14,633 nt of DNA from CAYWBI01 sp964456445 (GTDB taxonomy: Bacteria > Calditrichota > Calditrichia > Calditrichales > J004), in NCBI GenBank assembly GCA_964456445.1, contig CAYWBI010000098.1, forward strand, positions 1 through 14,633, read 5' to 3'. A program made the translations under genes and the position numbers. Each line of letters begins with the position of its first letter. Positions within the stretch are counted from its first letter, which is position 1. Below, piece after piece: positions 1 through 6,032 of the stretch. Under the pieces are notes generated by a model. It was given only the letters and a program-made list of their open reading frames with translations. It did not search any database and was not told the DNA's origin.

Positions 1-45
1 AAAAGCTTTGGTCTTAATCTAAAATTACCACATCCCCTCAAGAAT

Positions 46-73
46 AGTAATTAGTAATTGGTAATTAGTAATT
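46..73. repeat. Four tandem 7-nt repeats, GTAATT(A/G)
   Basis: GTAATT occurs at 47-52, 54-59, 61-66 and 68-73, each copy separated by one purine, giving an exact 7-bp period. The array lies about 90 bp upstream of the WG-repeat lipoprotein start. It could be a short simple-sequence repeat open to slippage, or a multimeric binding site. The sequence does not decide between these. Nothing else is recognisable in bases 1-163. Confidence 0.75.
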
Positions 74-163
74 AAATTGCCGTCTGATTTTTATTAAGCG
101 CTGCATGACTAAATTTTGTATCGTATTGCAAAGATTAAAATCATTAGTGAAAGAAGAATACCC

Positions 164-685
164 ATGAAAATATTTTTTACCCTGTGCCTGTCCCTGGGGA
201 TTTGGGCCTGCTCCGGGCCAGCCTCAACACACGATGTATTGAGTCGCTTTTGTGAAGAGGCTTCCTGCGATTTTGGTTCACGTATGGGCTATGTAAACAG
301 CAGCGGCGACACCGTTGTGGCCGCAGGGCGGTATGCTTATTGCTACACCGATACTATCAGGAACATTGGTTTTGTGCTCGATACAAACCGGGTTTGCCTG
401 GCTATCGATAACCGGGGACGGGAATTGTATCAGGTTTACTGGTTCGATAATGGACCGGATTATTTATCCGATGGTCTGTTCCGCATGATGCGTGACAGCT
501 TAATCGGCTATGCCGATAGCGCCGGGCGGATTGTAATCCGGCCTCAATATAAATGTGCGGGCCCCTTTCGGCAGGGAAGGGCGCGGGTCAGTTACGACTG
601 CCGGTTGCAAAAAGAGGGGGAACATACCCTTATGCAAAGCACCGCGTGGTTTTTTATCGATAAAAAAAGAAATAAATTAAAATGA
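164..685 (+). CDS. WG-repeat lipoprotein
   Basis: This 173-residue protein is probably lipidated. It has a short basic N-terminus, a hydrophobic core and a lipobox ending in Cys16 (Ile-Trp-Ala-Cys). I chose the ATG at 164 because it puts the leader at the N-terminus; an in-frame ATG at 116 would add 16 charged residues before it. Three degenerate WG-type repeats are visible at about residues 41-59, 78-108 and 115-142. The last is clearest: Gly-Tyr-x-Asp, then Gly-x-Ile-Val-Ile-x-Pro-x-Tyr, then Pro-Phe-x-x-Gly-x-Ala-x-Val. WG repeats are beta-rich modules of unknown ligand, common in surface proteins of Bacteroidota and relatives. The stop overlaps the next start (ATGA), so the two genes are probably translationally coupled. 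The family call is good; the function is unknown. Confidence 0.8.
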   Translation: MKIFFTLCLSLGIWACSGPASTHDVLSRFCEEASCDFGSRMGYVNSSGDTVVAAGRYAYCYTDTIRNIGFVLDTNRVCLAIDNRGRELYQVYWFDNGPDYLSDGLFRMMRDSLIGYADSAGRIVIRPQYKCAGPFRQGRARVSYDCRLQKEGEHTLMQSTAWFFIDKKRNKLK

Positions 686-1254
686 ACCCCATCGATTGTT
701 ATGAGCAGATATTTGAGCAGCAGAACTATGCTCAATCCGGGTTGCCCAAGGGTGCGTATGAAGCCTGTACTTTTAGGGAATGTAATTTCCTAAAAGCAGA
801 TTTGGCCGGGTTCTCCTTTGCCGAATGTGTTTTTGATGGGTGTGATCTAAGCATGGCCAAAATCATCGATACGGCTTTTAAGGAAGTCACCTTTCGAAAC
901 TGCAAGCTGCTTGGTGTGAATTTTAATGTATGCAATACTTCCTGGTTTTCAGCTTCTTTTAACGATTGCCGCATGTCCATGGCCGTTTTCCTGAAAATGG
1001 ATTTACGCGGCGTTCATTTCGAAAATTGCGAGCTACGGGAATGCGATTTCAGCCAGGCCGATCTGAGCAATGGCGCCTTCATCAATTGCGATCTGGACAG
1101 GGCGGTTTTTAATTATACCAATTTGGAGAAGTGTGATTTGCGCACGGCTTATCATTATAGCCTTGACCCGGAAAGCAACCGTATAAAAAAAGCAAAATTT
1201 TCCCTGAATGGTCTATTGGGGTTATTGGGAAAATATGAAATTGAGGTGGCATAG
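682..1254 (+). CDS. Pentapeptide-repeat protein (Qnr/McbG-like architecture)
   Basis: This 190-residue protein consists almost wholly of A(D/N)Lxx-type pentapeptides from about residue 20 to 155, such as Cys-Asp-Leu, Ala-Asp-Leu and Cys-Asn-Phe units every five residues. Such repeats fold as a right-handed quadrilateral beta-helix. The C-terminal tail (residues 158-190) contains Leu-Asp-Pro-Glu, then Asn-Arg-Ile-Lys-Lys-Ala-Lys-Phe, then Gly-Leu-Leu. This is the capping segment typical of the group related to Qnr and McbG, DNA mimics that protect gyrase. There is no signal peptide, so it should be cytosolic. The start overlaps the upstream lipoprotein stop by 4 nt and has no clean Shine-Dalgarno sequence, which suggests coupled translation. 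Gyrase protection is a family-level possibility only; most such proteins have no known role. Confidence 0.85.
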   Translation: MNPIDCYEQIFEQQNYAQSGLPKGAYEACTFRECNFLKADLAGFSFAECVFDGCDLSMAKIIDTAFKEVTFRNCKLLGVNFNVCNTSWFSASFNDCRMSMAVFLKMDLRGVHFENCELRECDFSQADLSNGAFINCDLDRAVFNYTNLEKCDLRTAYHYSLDPESNRIKKAKFSLNGLLGLLGKYEIEVA

Positions 1255-1296
1255 GTTTGACTGTCTGCTTAAGAGCTGTATCTCACTTTAAATTGA

Positions 1297-1431
1297 GAAC
1301 AGGGCAATATTACTTTATCCTTTTTTTACATCCAATGCCAGGAAAGGCAGAATATTATCCGAAGTGGCTACACCGCTAATGCATCGTGGATAAGCCTTAA
1401 AAAGTTAGTGGAAAACGGATATTTGTTTTAG
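1297..1431 (+). pseudogene. Possible decayed helix-turn-helix coding remnant
   Basis: A short frame that opens after a stop at 1294-1296 and has no usable start codon ends in a stop at 1429-1431. Its last part reads like a winged-helix recognition segment (Gly-Tyr-Thr, Ser-Leu-Lys-Lys-Leu-Val-Glu-Asn-Gly-Tyr-Leu). It lies in DNA that also holds a decayed ATPase gene. The resemblance is by eye only, and this may be chance. Confidence 0.15.
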
Positions 1432-1440
1432 TCAACCATT

Positions 1441-1854
1441 TTATTTACGAAGCGTACAGACTATTGGCCGTTTCTTCGATCTATTCAAATCCTTGTTGTT
1501 GCGTGACACCGGTAAATGAAAAACGATAAATGCCTTTTCCAACAAATCAATATATTTTTCAACGGTCTGTATATCTGCCCGCATAATGTACCTAAGTTCA
1601 ATGCACGACATTTTACTGTATATTTGAAAAGCCAGCGCTTTGAAAAGTTTTCCAAGAATAGCCGGTTTCTTTACCCCGTCATGCATCGGCAAGTCTTTGT
1701 ATAAATATTTGTCTGCCGGCAATCATAATAGTTTTTAACTCATCGTGGCGTTTGTTACTACTTCTGGATGCAACCATAGAGCAAACGATGCTCAAGGAGT
1801 CGTGTCTGCTGCAGCACCCTATGATGTTGGCACATTCAGCGAGACCCGAAATAT
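1441..1854 (-). pseudogene. Decayed AAA-type ATPase with DUF4143 domain
   Basis: The longest intact piece (1722 down to 1441) reads like the middle of a DUF4143-bearing ATPase. It has Asp-Lys-Tyr-Leu-Tyr-Lys-Asp, Lys-Ala-Leu-Ala-Phe-Gln-Ile, Thr-Val-Glu-Lys-Tyr-Ile-Asp-Leu-Leu-Glu-Lys-Ala-Phe and then Ser-Arg-Asn. Further family motifs continue upstream on the minus strand in other frames: Asp-Glu-Leu-Lys-Thr-Ile near 1730-1746, His-Pro-Glu-Val-Val-Thr-Asn near 1750-1772, and Arg-Leu-Leu-Glu-His-Arg-Leu-Leu-Tyr-Gly near 1777-1806. At least three frameshifts are therefore needed within about 100 bp. The P-loop half and the C-terminal nuclease-like part are gone or unreadable. Family members often occur as mobile accessory genes. 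This is a dead remnant; traces beyond 1854 are too weak to claim. Confidence 0.75.
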
Positions 1855-2067
1855 GATTTAATTACGATGAGCCATTTGCGAATCAATTTAACTGTACCTG
1901 TTGCATACGGGTAAAGAAGGTTGTTTTAGCATTTCGTTTTATGTTGTATTATTTCGCCGTTTCAGCCCATGGCAACACACATCTCGTACCTCACGTAATG
2001 CGGGACTTTTTTACCTGCCGAGTCTGTAGGCCGATTGATTTTATTGGCTCAAGATATAAATAAAACA
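1855..2067. other. Gene-free stretch, probably decayed DNA
   Basis: No open frame with start, ribosome-binding site and recognisable product is visible on either strand. The minus strand would carry the N-terminal half of the decayed ATPase if it survived, but I could not follow it with confidence beyond a faint Ala-Thr-Gly segment near 1910. Confidence 0.5.
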
Positions 2068-2096
2068 TTGTATATAGTAAGTGCGTATATTATATT
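2068..2096 (+). promoter_or_regulatory. Candidate sigma-70-type promoter for the SRPBCC-EVE-marR unit
   Basis: TTGTAT (2068-2073) and TATATT (2091-2096) are separated by exactly 17 bp, 62 bp upstream of the SRPBCC start. The surroundings are very A+T-rich, so chance matches are likely. A second TATAAT at 2103-2108 lacks a matching -35 box. Confidence 0.4.
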
Positions 2097-2101
2097 CGCA
2101 A

Positions 2102-2120
2102 CTATAATAATGTTATATAG
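2102..2120. promoter_or_regulatory. Candidate MarR operator (imperfect palindrome)
   Basis: A 19-bp stretch has perfect 5-bp outer arms, CTATA and TATAG, around a 9-bp centre. It sits immediately downstream of the candidate -10 box. Its 11-mer ATGTTATATAG (2110-2120) recurs exactly at 2986-2996, just before the marR-type gene. Position and repetition suggest an autoregulatory site, but A+T-rich sequence makes this uncertain. Confidence 0.3.
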
Positions 2121-2157
2121 AATGGGCATGTAAATATACAAATAGTGGAGAATATCT

Positions 2158-2589
2158 ATGTGGAAACATCAGTCATTAGTAACACTTAAGGATGTATCGG
2201 TAGATGAATTATGGGATGCACATGCGGATATTGCGCATTGGGCTGAATGGCAGGATGACATCGAATGGACAGAGATTGAGGGCGAGGTGAAACAGGGGGC
2301 CATTTTTTATCTTAAACCAAAAGGGGGATTTAAGGTTATGCTGAAAATTTTAAGCTATAATAAGCCCAGTCAATGGACGGATGTTAGTTATTTGCCCTTG
2401 GCCAAGATGTATGCGACAACCCGGATGCATGTGTCCACTGAAGGAATTATCGTGGTTTTAGAAGTGGAAATCAAAGGTCTGTTAACCTTTTTGTGGAAAT
2501 CCGTTATTGGCAATGGGCTTATAAACAGTCATGCACAACAAAATGAAAAAATGGTGGAATTTATAAGGAAAATCAATGAGAAAAAATAG
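2158..2589 (+). CDS. SRPBCC-fold (START/Bet v 1-like) protein
   Basis: This 143-residue cytosolic protein has the SRPBCC pattern. A beta strand is followed by a helix with Asp-Glu-Leu-Trp-Asp near residues 16-20 and a Trp-rich turn (His-Trp-Ala-Glu-Trp-Gln-Asp-Asp, 27-34). Then come antiparallel strands with Gly-x-x-Phe-Tyr-Leu-Lys-Pro-Lys-Gly, and a C-terminal helix that would close a hydrophobic ligand cavity. Family members bind lipids or other hydrophobic ligands, and many are annotated as polyketide cyclases without proof. GGAG at 2147-2150, 7 nt before the ATG, supports the start. The stop overlaps the EVE gene by 14 nt and a MarR gene follows, so this is probably the first gene of a small self-regulated operon. 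The ligand is unknown. Confidence 0.8.
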   Translation: MWKHQSLVTLKDVSVDELWDAHADIAHWAEWQDDIEWTEIEGEVKQGAIFYLKPKGGFKVMLKILSYNKPSQWTDVSYLPLAKMYATTRMHVSTEGIIVVLEVEIKGLLTFLWKSVIGNGLINSHAQQNEKMVEFIRKINEKK

Positions 2590-2947
2590 ATATTGGATTG
2601 CCGTGGTTTCCAGGGAACATGTTTTAAATGCTATGAAATGGGAAATACTCCAGGTTTGCCACGGCAAAAAAGCCCCCTTGAAACGGATTAAAAAAGATGA
2701 CTATATTATTTTATACTCATCAAAAAACAAGATGTGGGATAAAGAGCCACTTCAGCGTTTTACGGCAATTGCACAAGCTGTTGACGATGATATTTATCAG
2801 GAAAGAATGTTTGAGGGTTTTGAACCCTTTAGGCGAAAAGTACGTTATCTCAGTTGTAGCGAAACGAAAATCCTGCCACTTATTAACAAGCTGGATTTTA
2901 TTTCCAATAAAAAAACTGGGGATATTCATTTCGATATGGTCTGTTAG
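2576..2947 (+). CDS. EVE-domain protein (UPF0310 type), C-terminus frameshifted
   Basis: The open frame gives 123 residues of an EVE domain, a PUA-like fold proposed to bind modified nucleic-acid bases. Landmarks are Arg-Tyr-Trp-Ile-Ala-Val-Val-Ser near the N-terminus, Gln-Val-Cys-His-Gly-Lys-Lys-Ala-Pro-Leu-Lys-Arg at 26-37, Asp-Tyr-Ile-Ile-Leu-Tyr-Ser, and Pro-Leu-Gln-Arg-Phe-Thr-Ala-Ile. Intact relatives run to about 145-150 residues. Here the frame breaks after Lys113 at a run of seven A (2909-2915). One base over, the expected end continues (Asn-Trp-Gly-Tyr-Ser-Phe-Arg-Tyr-Gly-Leu-Leu-Glu-Ile) to a stop at 3019-3021, for a restored length of 147. AAGG about 6 nt before the ATG supports the start, which overlaps the SRPBCC stop. 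It may be a recent mutation, a sequencing error or a slippage site. Confidence 0.85.
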   Translation: MRKNRYWIAVVSREHVLNAMKWEILQVCHGKKAPLKRIKKDDYIILYSSKNKMWDKEPLQRFTAIAQAVDDDIYQERMFEGFEPFRRKVRYLSCSETKILPLINKLDFISNKKTGDIHFDMVC

Positions 2948-2985
2948 AGATATTGGAACAGGATTTTCAATTAATCACAAACGAA

Positions 2986-2996
2986 ATGTTATATAG
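2986..2996. repeat. Second copy of ATGTTATATAG before the marR gene
   Basis: This is an exact 11-bp copy of 2110-2120, ending 2 bp before the marR-type ATG and lying inside the restored EVE reading frame. It could be a second regulator-binding site or a chance A+T-rich match. Confidence 0.35.
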
Positions 2997-2998
2997 TT

Positions 2999-3445
2999 AT
3001 GAGCAAAAAAAATCCATTTAGTTTCCAAAAGGCCAATGATTCAACGGGCTTTCTTTTGTGGCAAACCCATAACCTTTGGCAGAGAGAAATTAAAAAAAGC
3101 TTGAAGGAGTTTGATTTAACACATACCCAATTTGTTGTCCTGGCAAGCGCTTATTGGTTGATTTTGCAAAATGGAACTATCACCCAAATCGATATTGCCC
3201 AACATGCTAAAATTGATGTGATGATGACTTCAAATGTTGTTCGCACCCTTGAAAGAAAACGGCTGATTATACGCGAGGAACACGCCACAGATACCAGGGC
3301 CAAAGTTGTTGTTTTGACGGAAAAGGGTCTTGAAGTCCTGAATGCGGCAGTAAAACGAGTAGAAAAATTTGACCGTTTCTTTTTTAAGAAGTTGGAAAAC
3401 ATTGGCGCCTTTAATGAAGAACTCTTACGTCTGTTAAAAGATTGA
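2999..3445 (+). CDS. MarR-family transcriptional regulator
   Basis: This 148-residue protein has the MarR layout. An N-terminal dimerisation helix begins near Gly17-Trp21. A winged helix-turn-helix spans about residues 58-110: Ile-Thr-Gln-Ile-Asp-Ile-Ala-Gln-His, a recognition helix around 71-86, and a wing ending Asp-Thr-Arg-Ala-Lys-Val-Val-Val-Leu-Thr-Glu-Lys-Gly. A second dimer helix follows. MarR proteins are dimeric, ligand-responsive and usually repress their own operon. There is no cysteine, so an OhrR-type thiol switch is excluded. No Shine-Dalgarno sequence precedes the ATG. The start lies inside the restored EVE frame, so translation probably depends on coupling. It is the last gene of the SRPBCC-EVE-marR unit and its most likely regulator. 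Confidence 0.9.
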   Translation: MSKKNPFSFQKANDSTGFLLWQTHNLWQREIKKSLKEFDLTHTQFVVLASAYWLILQNGTITQIDIAQHAKIDVMMTSNVVRTLERKRLIIREEHATDTRAKVVVLTEKGLEVLNAAVKRVEKFDRFFFKKLENIGAFNEELLRLLKD

Positions 3446-3788
3446 ACCGTTTGGACTTGGATTCATCTTCAGGTGTCTTGTATATTTCCTAAATCAAAAT
3501 GCGGCGTTGCTTGTTCATATATTTGCTGCGAAACCAAATAGGGTCGTCGTTTAAAAGCGATGGTGCCATTAAGTGCCTTAAGAAGATAAGGGCTGCTACC
3601 TTGCATCTAAATTTTTTATAATTTTTCTAAGTTTCCTTTGTAATGTCCCTGCTGGTTTATTGAAAATGCTGATTTACATAAAGGCATCAGCTTGCTCAAA
3701 TTTAAATCCCCGCATAGTGGTTGCCAATAAATATTTTTCAAAGTTTATATTTTTGCCGTATTATACGATATGTTTTATTTACTTGATA
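3446..3788. other. Intergenic stretch with no recognised gene
   Basis: This stretch is A+T-rich. On the minus strand there are short start-less open stretches around 3480-3600 and 3660-3730 that I could not assign to any family. No convincing terminator follows the marR gene. It reads as non-coding or long-decayed DNA leading into the regulatory sites of the next operon. Confidence 0.5.
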
Positions 3789-3804
3789 GGTGATTGTTAT
3801 CACA
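3789..3804. promoter_or_regulatory. CRP/FNR-superfamily-like binding site
   Basis: GGTGATTGTTATCACA contains the perfect palindrome GTGAT-N4-ATCAC and differs from the CRP-type core TGTGA-N6-TCACA at one base only, the first. It lies about 230 bp upstream of the envelope-gene cluster and about 85 bp before a plausible transcription start, a distance compatible with activation from upstream. Which regulator binds cannot be read from this window. Confidence 0.45.
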
Positions 3805-3821
3805 GAATAGGATTATAACTT

Positions 3822-3855
3822 TGAGTTAATTCCTTTACATACAAAACTTAACTCA
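3822..3855. promoter_or_regulatory. Inverted repeat TGAGTTAA-N18-TTAACTCA
   Basis: Two perfect 8-bp arms (3822-3829 and 3848-3855) face each other across 18 bp. The right arm overlaps the candidate -35 box, which is the geometry of a repressor or dual operator. The long spacer and missing T-run make a transcription terminator unlikely. Confidence 0.45.
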
Positions 3856-3876
3856 TATATTGTATCTAATTATAAA
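3848..3876 (+). promoter_or_regulatory. Candidate promoter for the envelope cluster
   Basis: TTAACT (3848-3853) and TATAAA (3871-3876) are separated by 17 bp. The -35 match is only 4 of 6, and several other TATA-like boxes (for example 3889-3894) lie nearby. If a lineage-specific sigma factor is used, the true promoter may be elsewhere in 3840-3930. Confidence 0.3.
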
Positions 3877-4026
3877 TAATTCTTGTGCTATAAAATTATA
3901 GATATGGTCTTAATATTTGGAAAATAGTCCCGGCCATTAAAATTTATGCTACATTGGAGCGGCTTTGATCTAAATTCAAAAAACCGATGTCATATCTGGT
4001 TTTTAATATTCATGAAGGAGGAAGAT

Positions 4027-4848
4027 ATGCTAAAATATGTACTGTTTATGGGGCTTTTTATTTTTACCATAACGGCTCAGGCCCAGTTATTCCAGCAAGT
4101 TGCCAACGGAGGCGCAATAGATTGGCAAAGTCAAAAAATGAATGCAACGGGTATTGGTTCCCCAAACCCAAATGTACCGCTTGCAGCTCAACGCGCGGGG
4201 GCCATTCGTTCCGCCAAGTTAGACGCCCTGCGGCAATTGTTGGAAACTGTTAAAGGGATGAACCTTAATTCGGAGACGACCGTGCGCAATGCCATGGTGG
4301 AAAACGATGTTATCCAAAGCCATGTTTCCGGTGTCGTTAAAAATTTTAAGGTAACCGATACACGCTATCTCAGTGACGGCAGTGTGGAAGTGGATGTGGA
4401 AATTCCTGTTACAGGTATTTTGACAGATGCACTTCTCCCAACGGTGATGGGGGGCAGTCAACCAGGAACCATTAATTATCCAAACGGCCCTTCTGTTCCC
4501 GTGAACACCACTTACACCGGTTTGGTTATTGATGCGCGTGGTTTGGGCCTACATCCGGCAATGGCCCCTAAGGTTTTGGACGAAAATGGCAACGAGGTTT
4601 ATGGCACGGGGTATGTAAGCCGTGAATATGCTGTTCAAATTGGCGTTGTTGGTTATGAGAAGGATCTGAACCGGGCTAAAAAGAACGACCGCGTGACGGA
4701 CAACCCCGCTGTGGTTAAGGCACTCAAGGTCAGTGGTTCCAATAAAACCGATGTAGTTATTTCCAATGCAGATGCTGCCCGGATTAATGCCGCCGCAAAA
4801 AACCTGAATTTTATGCAGCAATGTAAAGTGATGCTTATATTAGACTAA
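4027..4848 (+). CDS. LPP20-domain periplasmic protein (FlgP-like)
   Basis: This 273-residue protein has a signal peptide ending Thr-Ala-Gln-Ala-Gln (cleavage near residue 19) and no lipobox Cys, so it is predicted to be soluble in the periplasm. Residues about 38-128 form an LPP20-type domain: Ala-Thr-Gly-Ile-Gly, Arg-Ser-Ala-Lys-Leu-Asp-Ala-Leu-Arg-Gln-Leu-Leu-Glu, Val-Lys-Gly, Ser-Glu-Thr-Thr-Val, and a final Gly-Ser-Val-Glu-Val-Asp-Val strand. A second domain at 163-273 has Thr-Gly-Leu-Val-Ile-Asp-Ala-Arg-Gly-Leu, Val-Tyr-Gly and Ile-Ser-Asn-Ala-Asp-Ala-Ala-Arg; similar tails occur in LPP20-type proteins of other diderms. The start is fixed by AAGGAGG at 4015-4021, 5 nt before the ATG; an upstream ATG at 3946 would bury the leader. 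Vibrio FlgP, an LPP20 protein, is a flagellar outer-membrane component, but the role here is unknown. Confidence 0.85.
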   Translation: MLKYVLFMGLFIFTITAQAQLFQQVANGGAIDWQSQKMNATGIGSPNPNVPLAAQRAGAIRSAKLDALRQLLETVKGMNLNSETTVRNAMVENDVIQSHVSGVVKNFKVTDTRYLSDGSVEVDVEIPVTGILTDALLPTVMGGSQPGTINYPNGPSVPVNTTYTGLVIDARGLGLHPAMAPKVLDENGNEVYGTGYVSREYAVQIGVVGYEKDLNRAKKNDRVTDNPAVVKALKVSGSNKTDVVISNADAARINAAAKNLNFMQQCKVMLILD

Positions 4849-4861
4849 ACGGAGAGTTGCC

Positions 4862-6022
4862 ATGAAAATCAAACAAACTTTAAAATACAGTTTACTGCTT
4901 GCGTTTTCCCTTACGCTGGTCTTTTGTTCCAGCCCTAAACTCCGCAAAGCTCAGTCCACTTTGGATACACCGGAATATCATTATAATCAAGGCAAGAAAT
5001 TTTTAAAAAATAATGATTTAGCAAATGCCGAACGGGAATTTAATCTTGCTAAAAGCCTGAAAAATGATTTTGCCCCGGCTTATGAGGGCCTGGCAGATGT
5101 TGCCCTGGAGCGTGGGACACTGGGCAAAGCAAGGAAATTTATCGATACATCCCTGGATAAGGATAGCGACTGGATACCGGCCGTTGTAGCCCAGGGTCGT
5201 TTGTATATGTTGCAAAATAAATACGAAGACGCCATCGATGAATATAAAGACGCCCTGGATGATGTTGGAAGTTCCAAATCCGTCCGGGATAAAAAAGGTG
5301 TTAAAATGGAAGCCTATTACTGGATGGGCGAAACATACAAACGTTGGGGCAAATACATAAAGGCCCAAACGGCGTTTCAGAATATTCTGATGTTAGACAA
5401 TACCGATACCCGGGCCCGTCTGGCCATCAAGCAACTGGCTGAATACCAGGCGGCTGTAGCAGGACAATCGCCCGAACTGCGCAAGATTGCTTCTCAAAAA
5501 GAAATCACCCGTTCGGATGTGGCCGTCCTCTTTGTAACCGAATTGCCCATCGATAAAATTTTTCGTAAAGCGGCCAGTCAAAATGCCTTGAAGTTTTCGG
5601 CCCCGGGCACAAATATTATGGGCAAGAAAGAAACGAAATCCGCCCTGGGCGGCCCAAAGGATGTGGCCGATAATCACTGGGCAAAATCTTTTATAACCAC
5701 AGCCCTGAACAAAGGTGTGATGCAGGTATATCCCGATGGCGCTTTCCGTCCGGATGCTAAAGTGAACCGCGCGGAACTGGCGATGCTTATTCAAAACTTT
5801 TTGGTAAAAGCCTATGCCGATCCAAATTTAGAGACCAAACATTTTGGTGATCAAAGCCCTTTTGCCGATGTATTGAACACGGCTCCGGTATTTAACGCAA
5901 TAATGGTTGTTGCCACCCGCGGTATTATGCCCGGCATGGATGATGGCACTTTTAAACCGCTTAAAGTGGTTTCCGGCGCAGAGGCCCTAAATATAATCCA
6001 CAATTTAAAAGCAAAATTTTAG
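4862..6022 (+). CDS. TPR and S-layer-homology (SLH) lipoprotein
   Basis: This 386-residue protein has a hydrophobic leader ending at Cys22 (Leu-Val-Phe-Cys). It is a likely lipoprotein, although Phe before the Cys is atypical. Residues about 36-195 hold tetratricopeptide repeats, for example 38-69 and 147-180 with Gly, Ala and Tyr spacing. From about 212 there are three SLH-type segments: a partial one (Ile-Thr-Arg-Ser-Asp-Val-Ala, 215-221), then 265-314 (Val-Ala-Asp-Asn-His-Trp, Gly-Val-Met, Tyr-Pro-Asp-Gly-Ala-Phe-Arg-Pro, Asn-Arg-Ala-Glu) and 334-383 (Phe-Ala-Asp-Val, Arg-Gly-Ile-Met, Asp-Gly-Thr-Phe-Lys-Pro). SLH repeats bind peptidoglycan-linked polymers; TPRs bind proteins. One protein could thus link an outer-membrane complex to the wall. 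It starts 13 nt after the LPP20 gene, with GGAGAG upstream of the ATG. Confidence 0.9.
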   Translation: MKIKQTLKYSLLLAFSLTLVFCSSPKLRKAQSTLDTPEYHYNQGKKFLKNNDLANAEREFNLAKSLKNDFAPAYEGLADVALERGTLGKARKFIDTSLDKDSDWIPAVVAQGRLYMLQNKYEDAIDEYKDALDDVGSSKSVRDKKGVKMEAYYWMGETYKRWGKYIKAQTAFQNILMLDNTDTRARLAIKQLAEYQAAVAGQSPELRKIASQKEITRSDVAVLFVTELPIDKIFRKAASQNALKFSAPGTNIMGKKETKSALGGPKDVADNHWAKSFITTALNKGVMQVYPDGAFRPDAKVNRAELAMLIQNFLVKAYADPNLETKHFGDQSPFADVLNTAPVFNAIMVVATRGIMPGMDDGTFKPLKVVSGAEALNIIHNLKAKF

Positions 6023-6032
6023 GTTGACCAAT

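Noticed and set aside
1281..1298. Hairpin TCTCA-N8-TGAGA after the pentapeptide gene as a terminator
   Set aside because: The stem is only 5 bp and the T-run near 1319 is too far downstream.
3480..3730. Minus-strand coding remnants in the long intergenic stretch
   Set aside because: Short start-less frames with no recognisable family motif; cannot be told from chance.
3946..4026. Longer start for the LPP20 gene
   Set aside because: It would place 27 non-conserved residues before a clear signal peptide; the strong AAGGAGG fixes the start at 4027.
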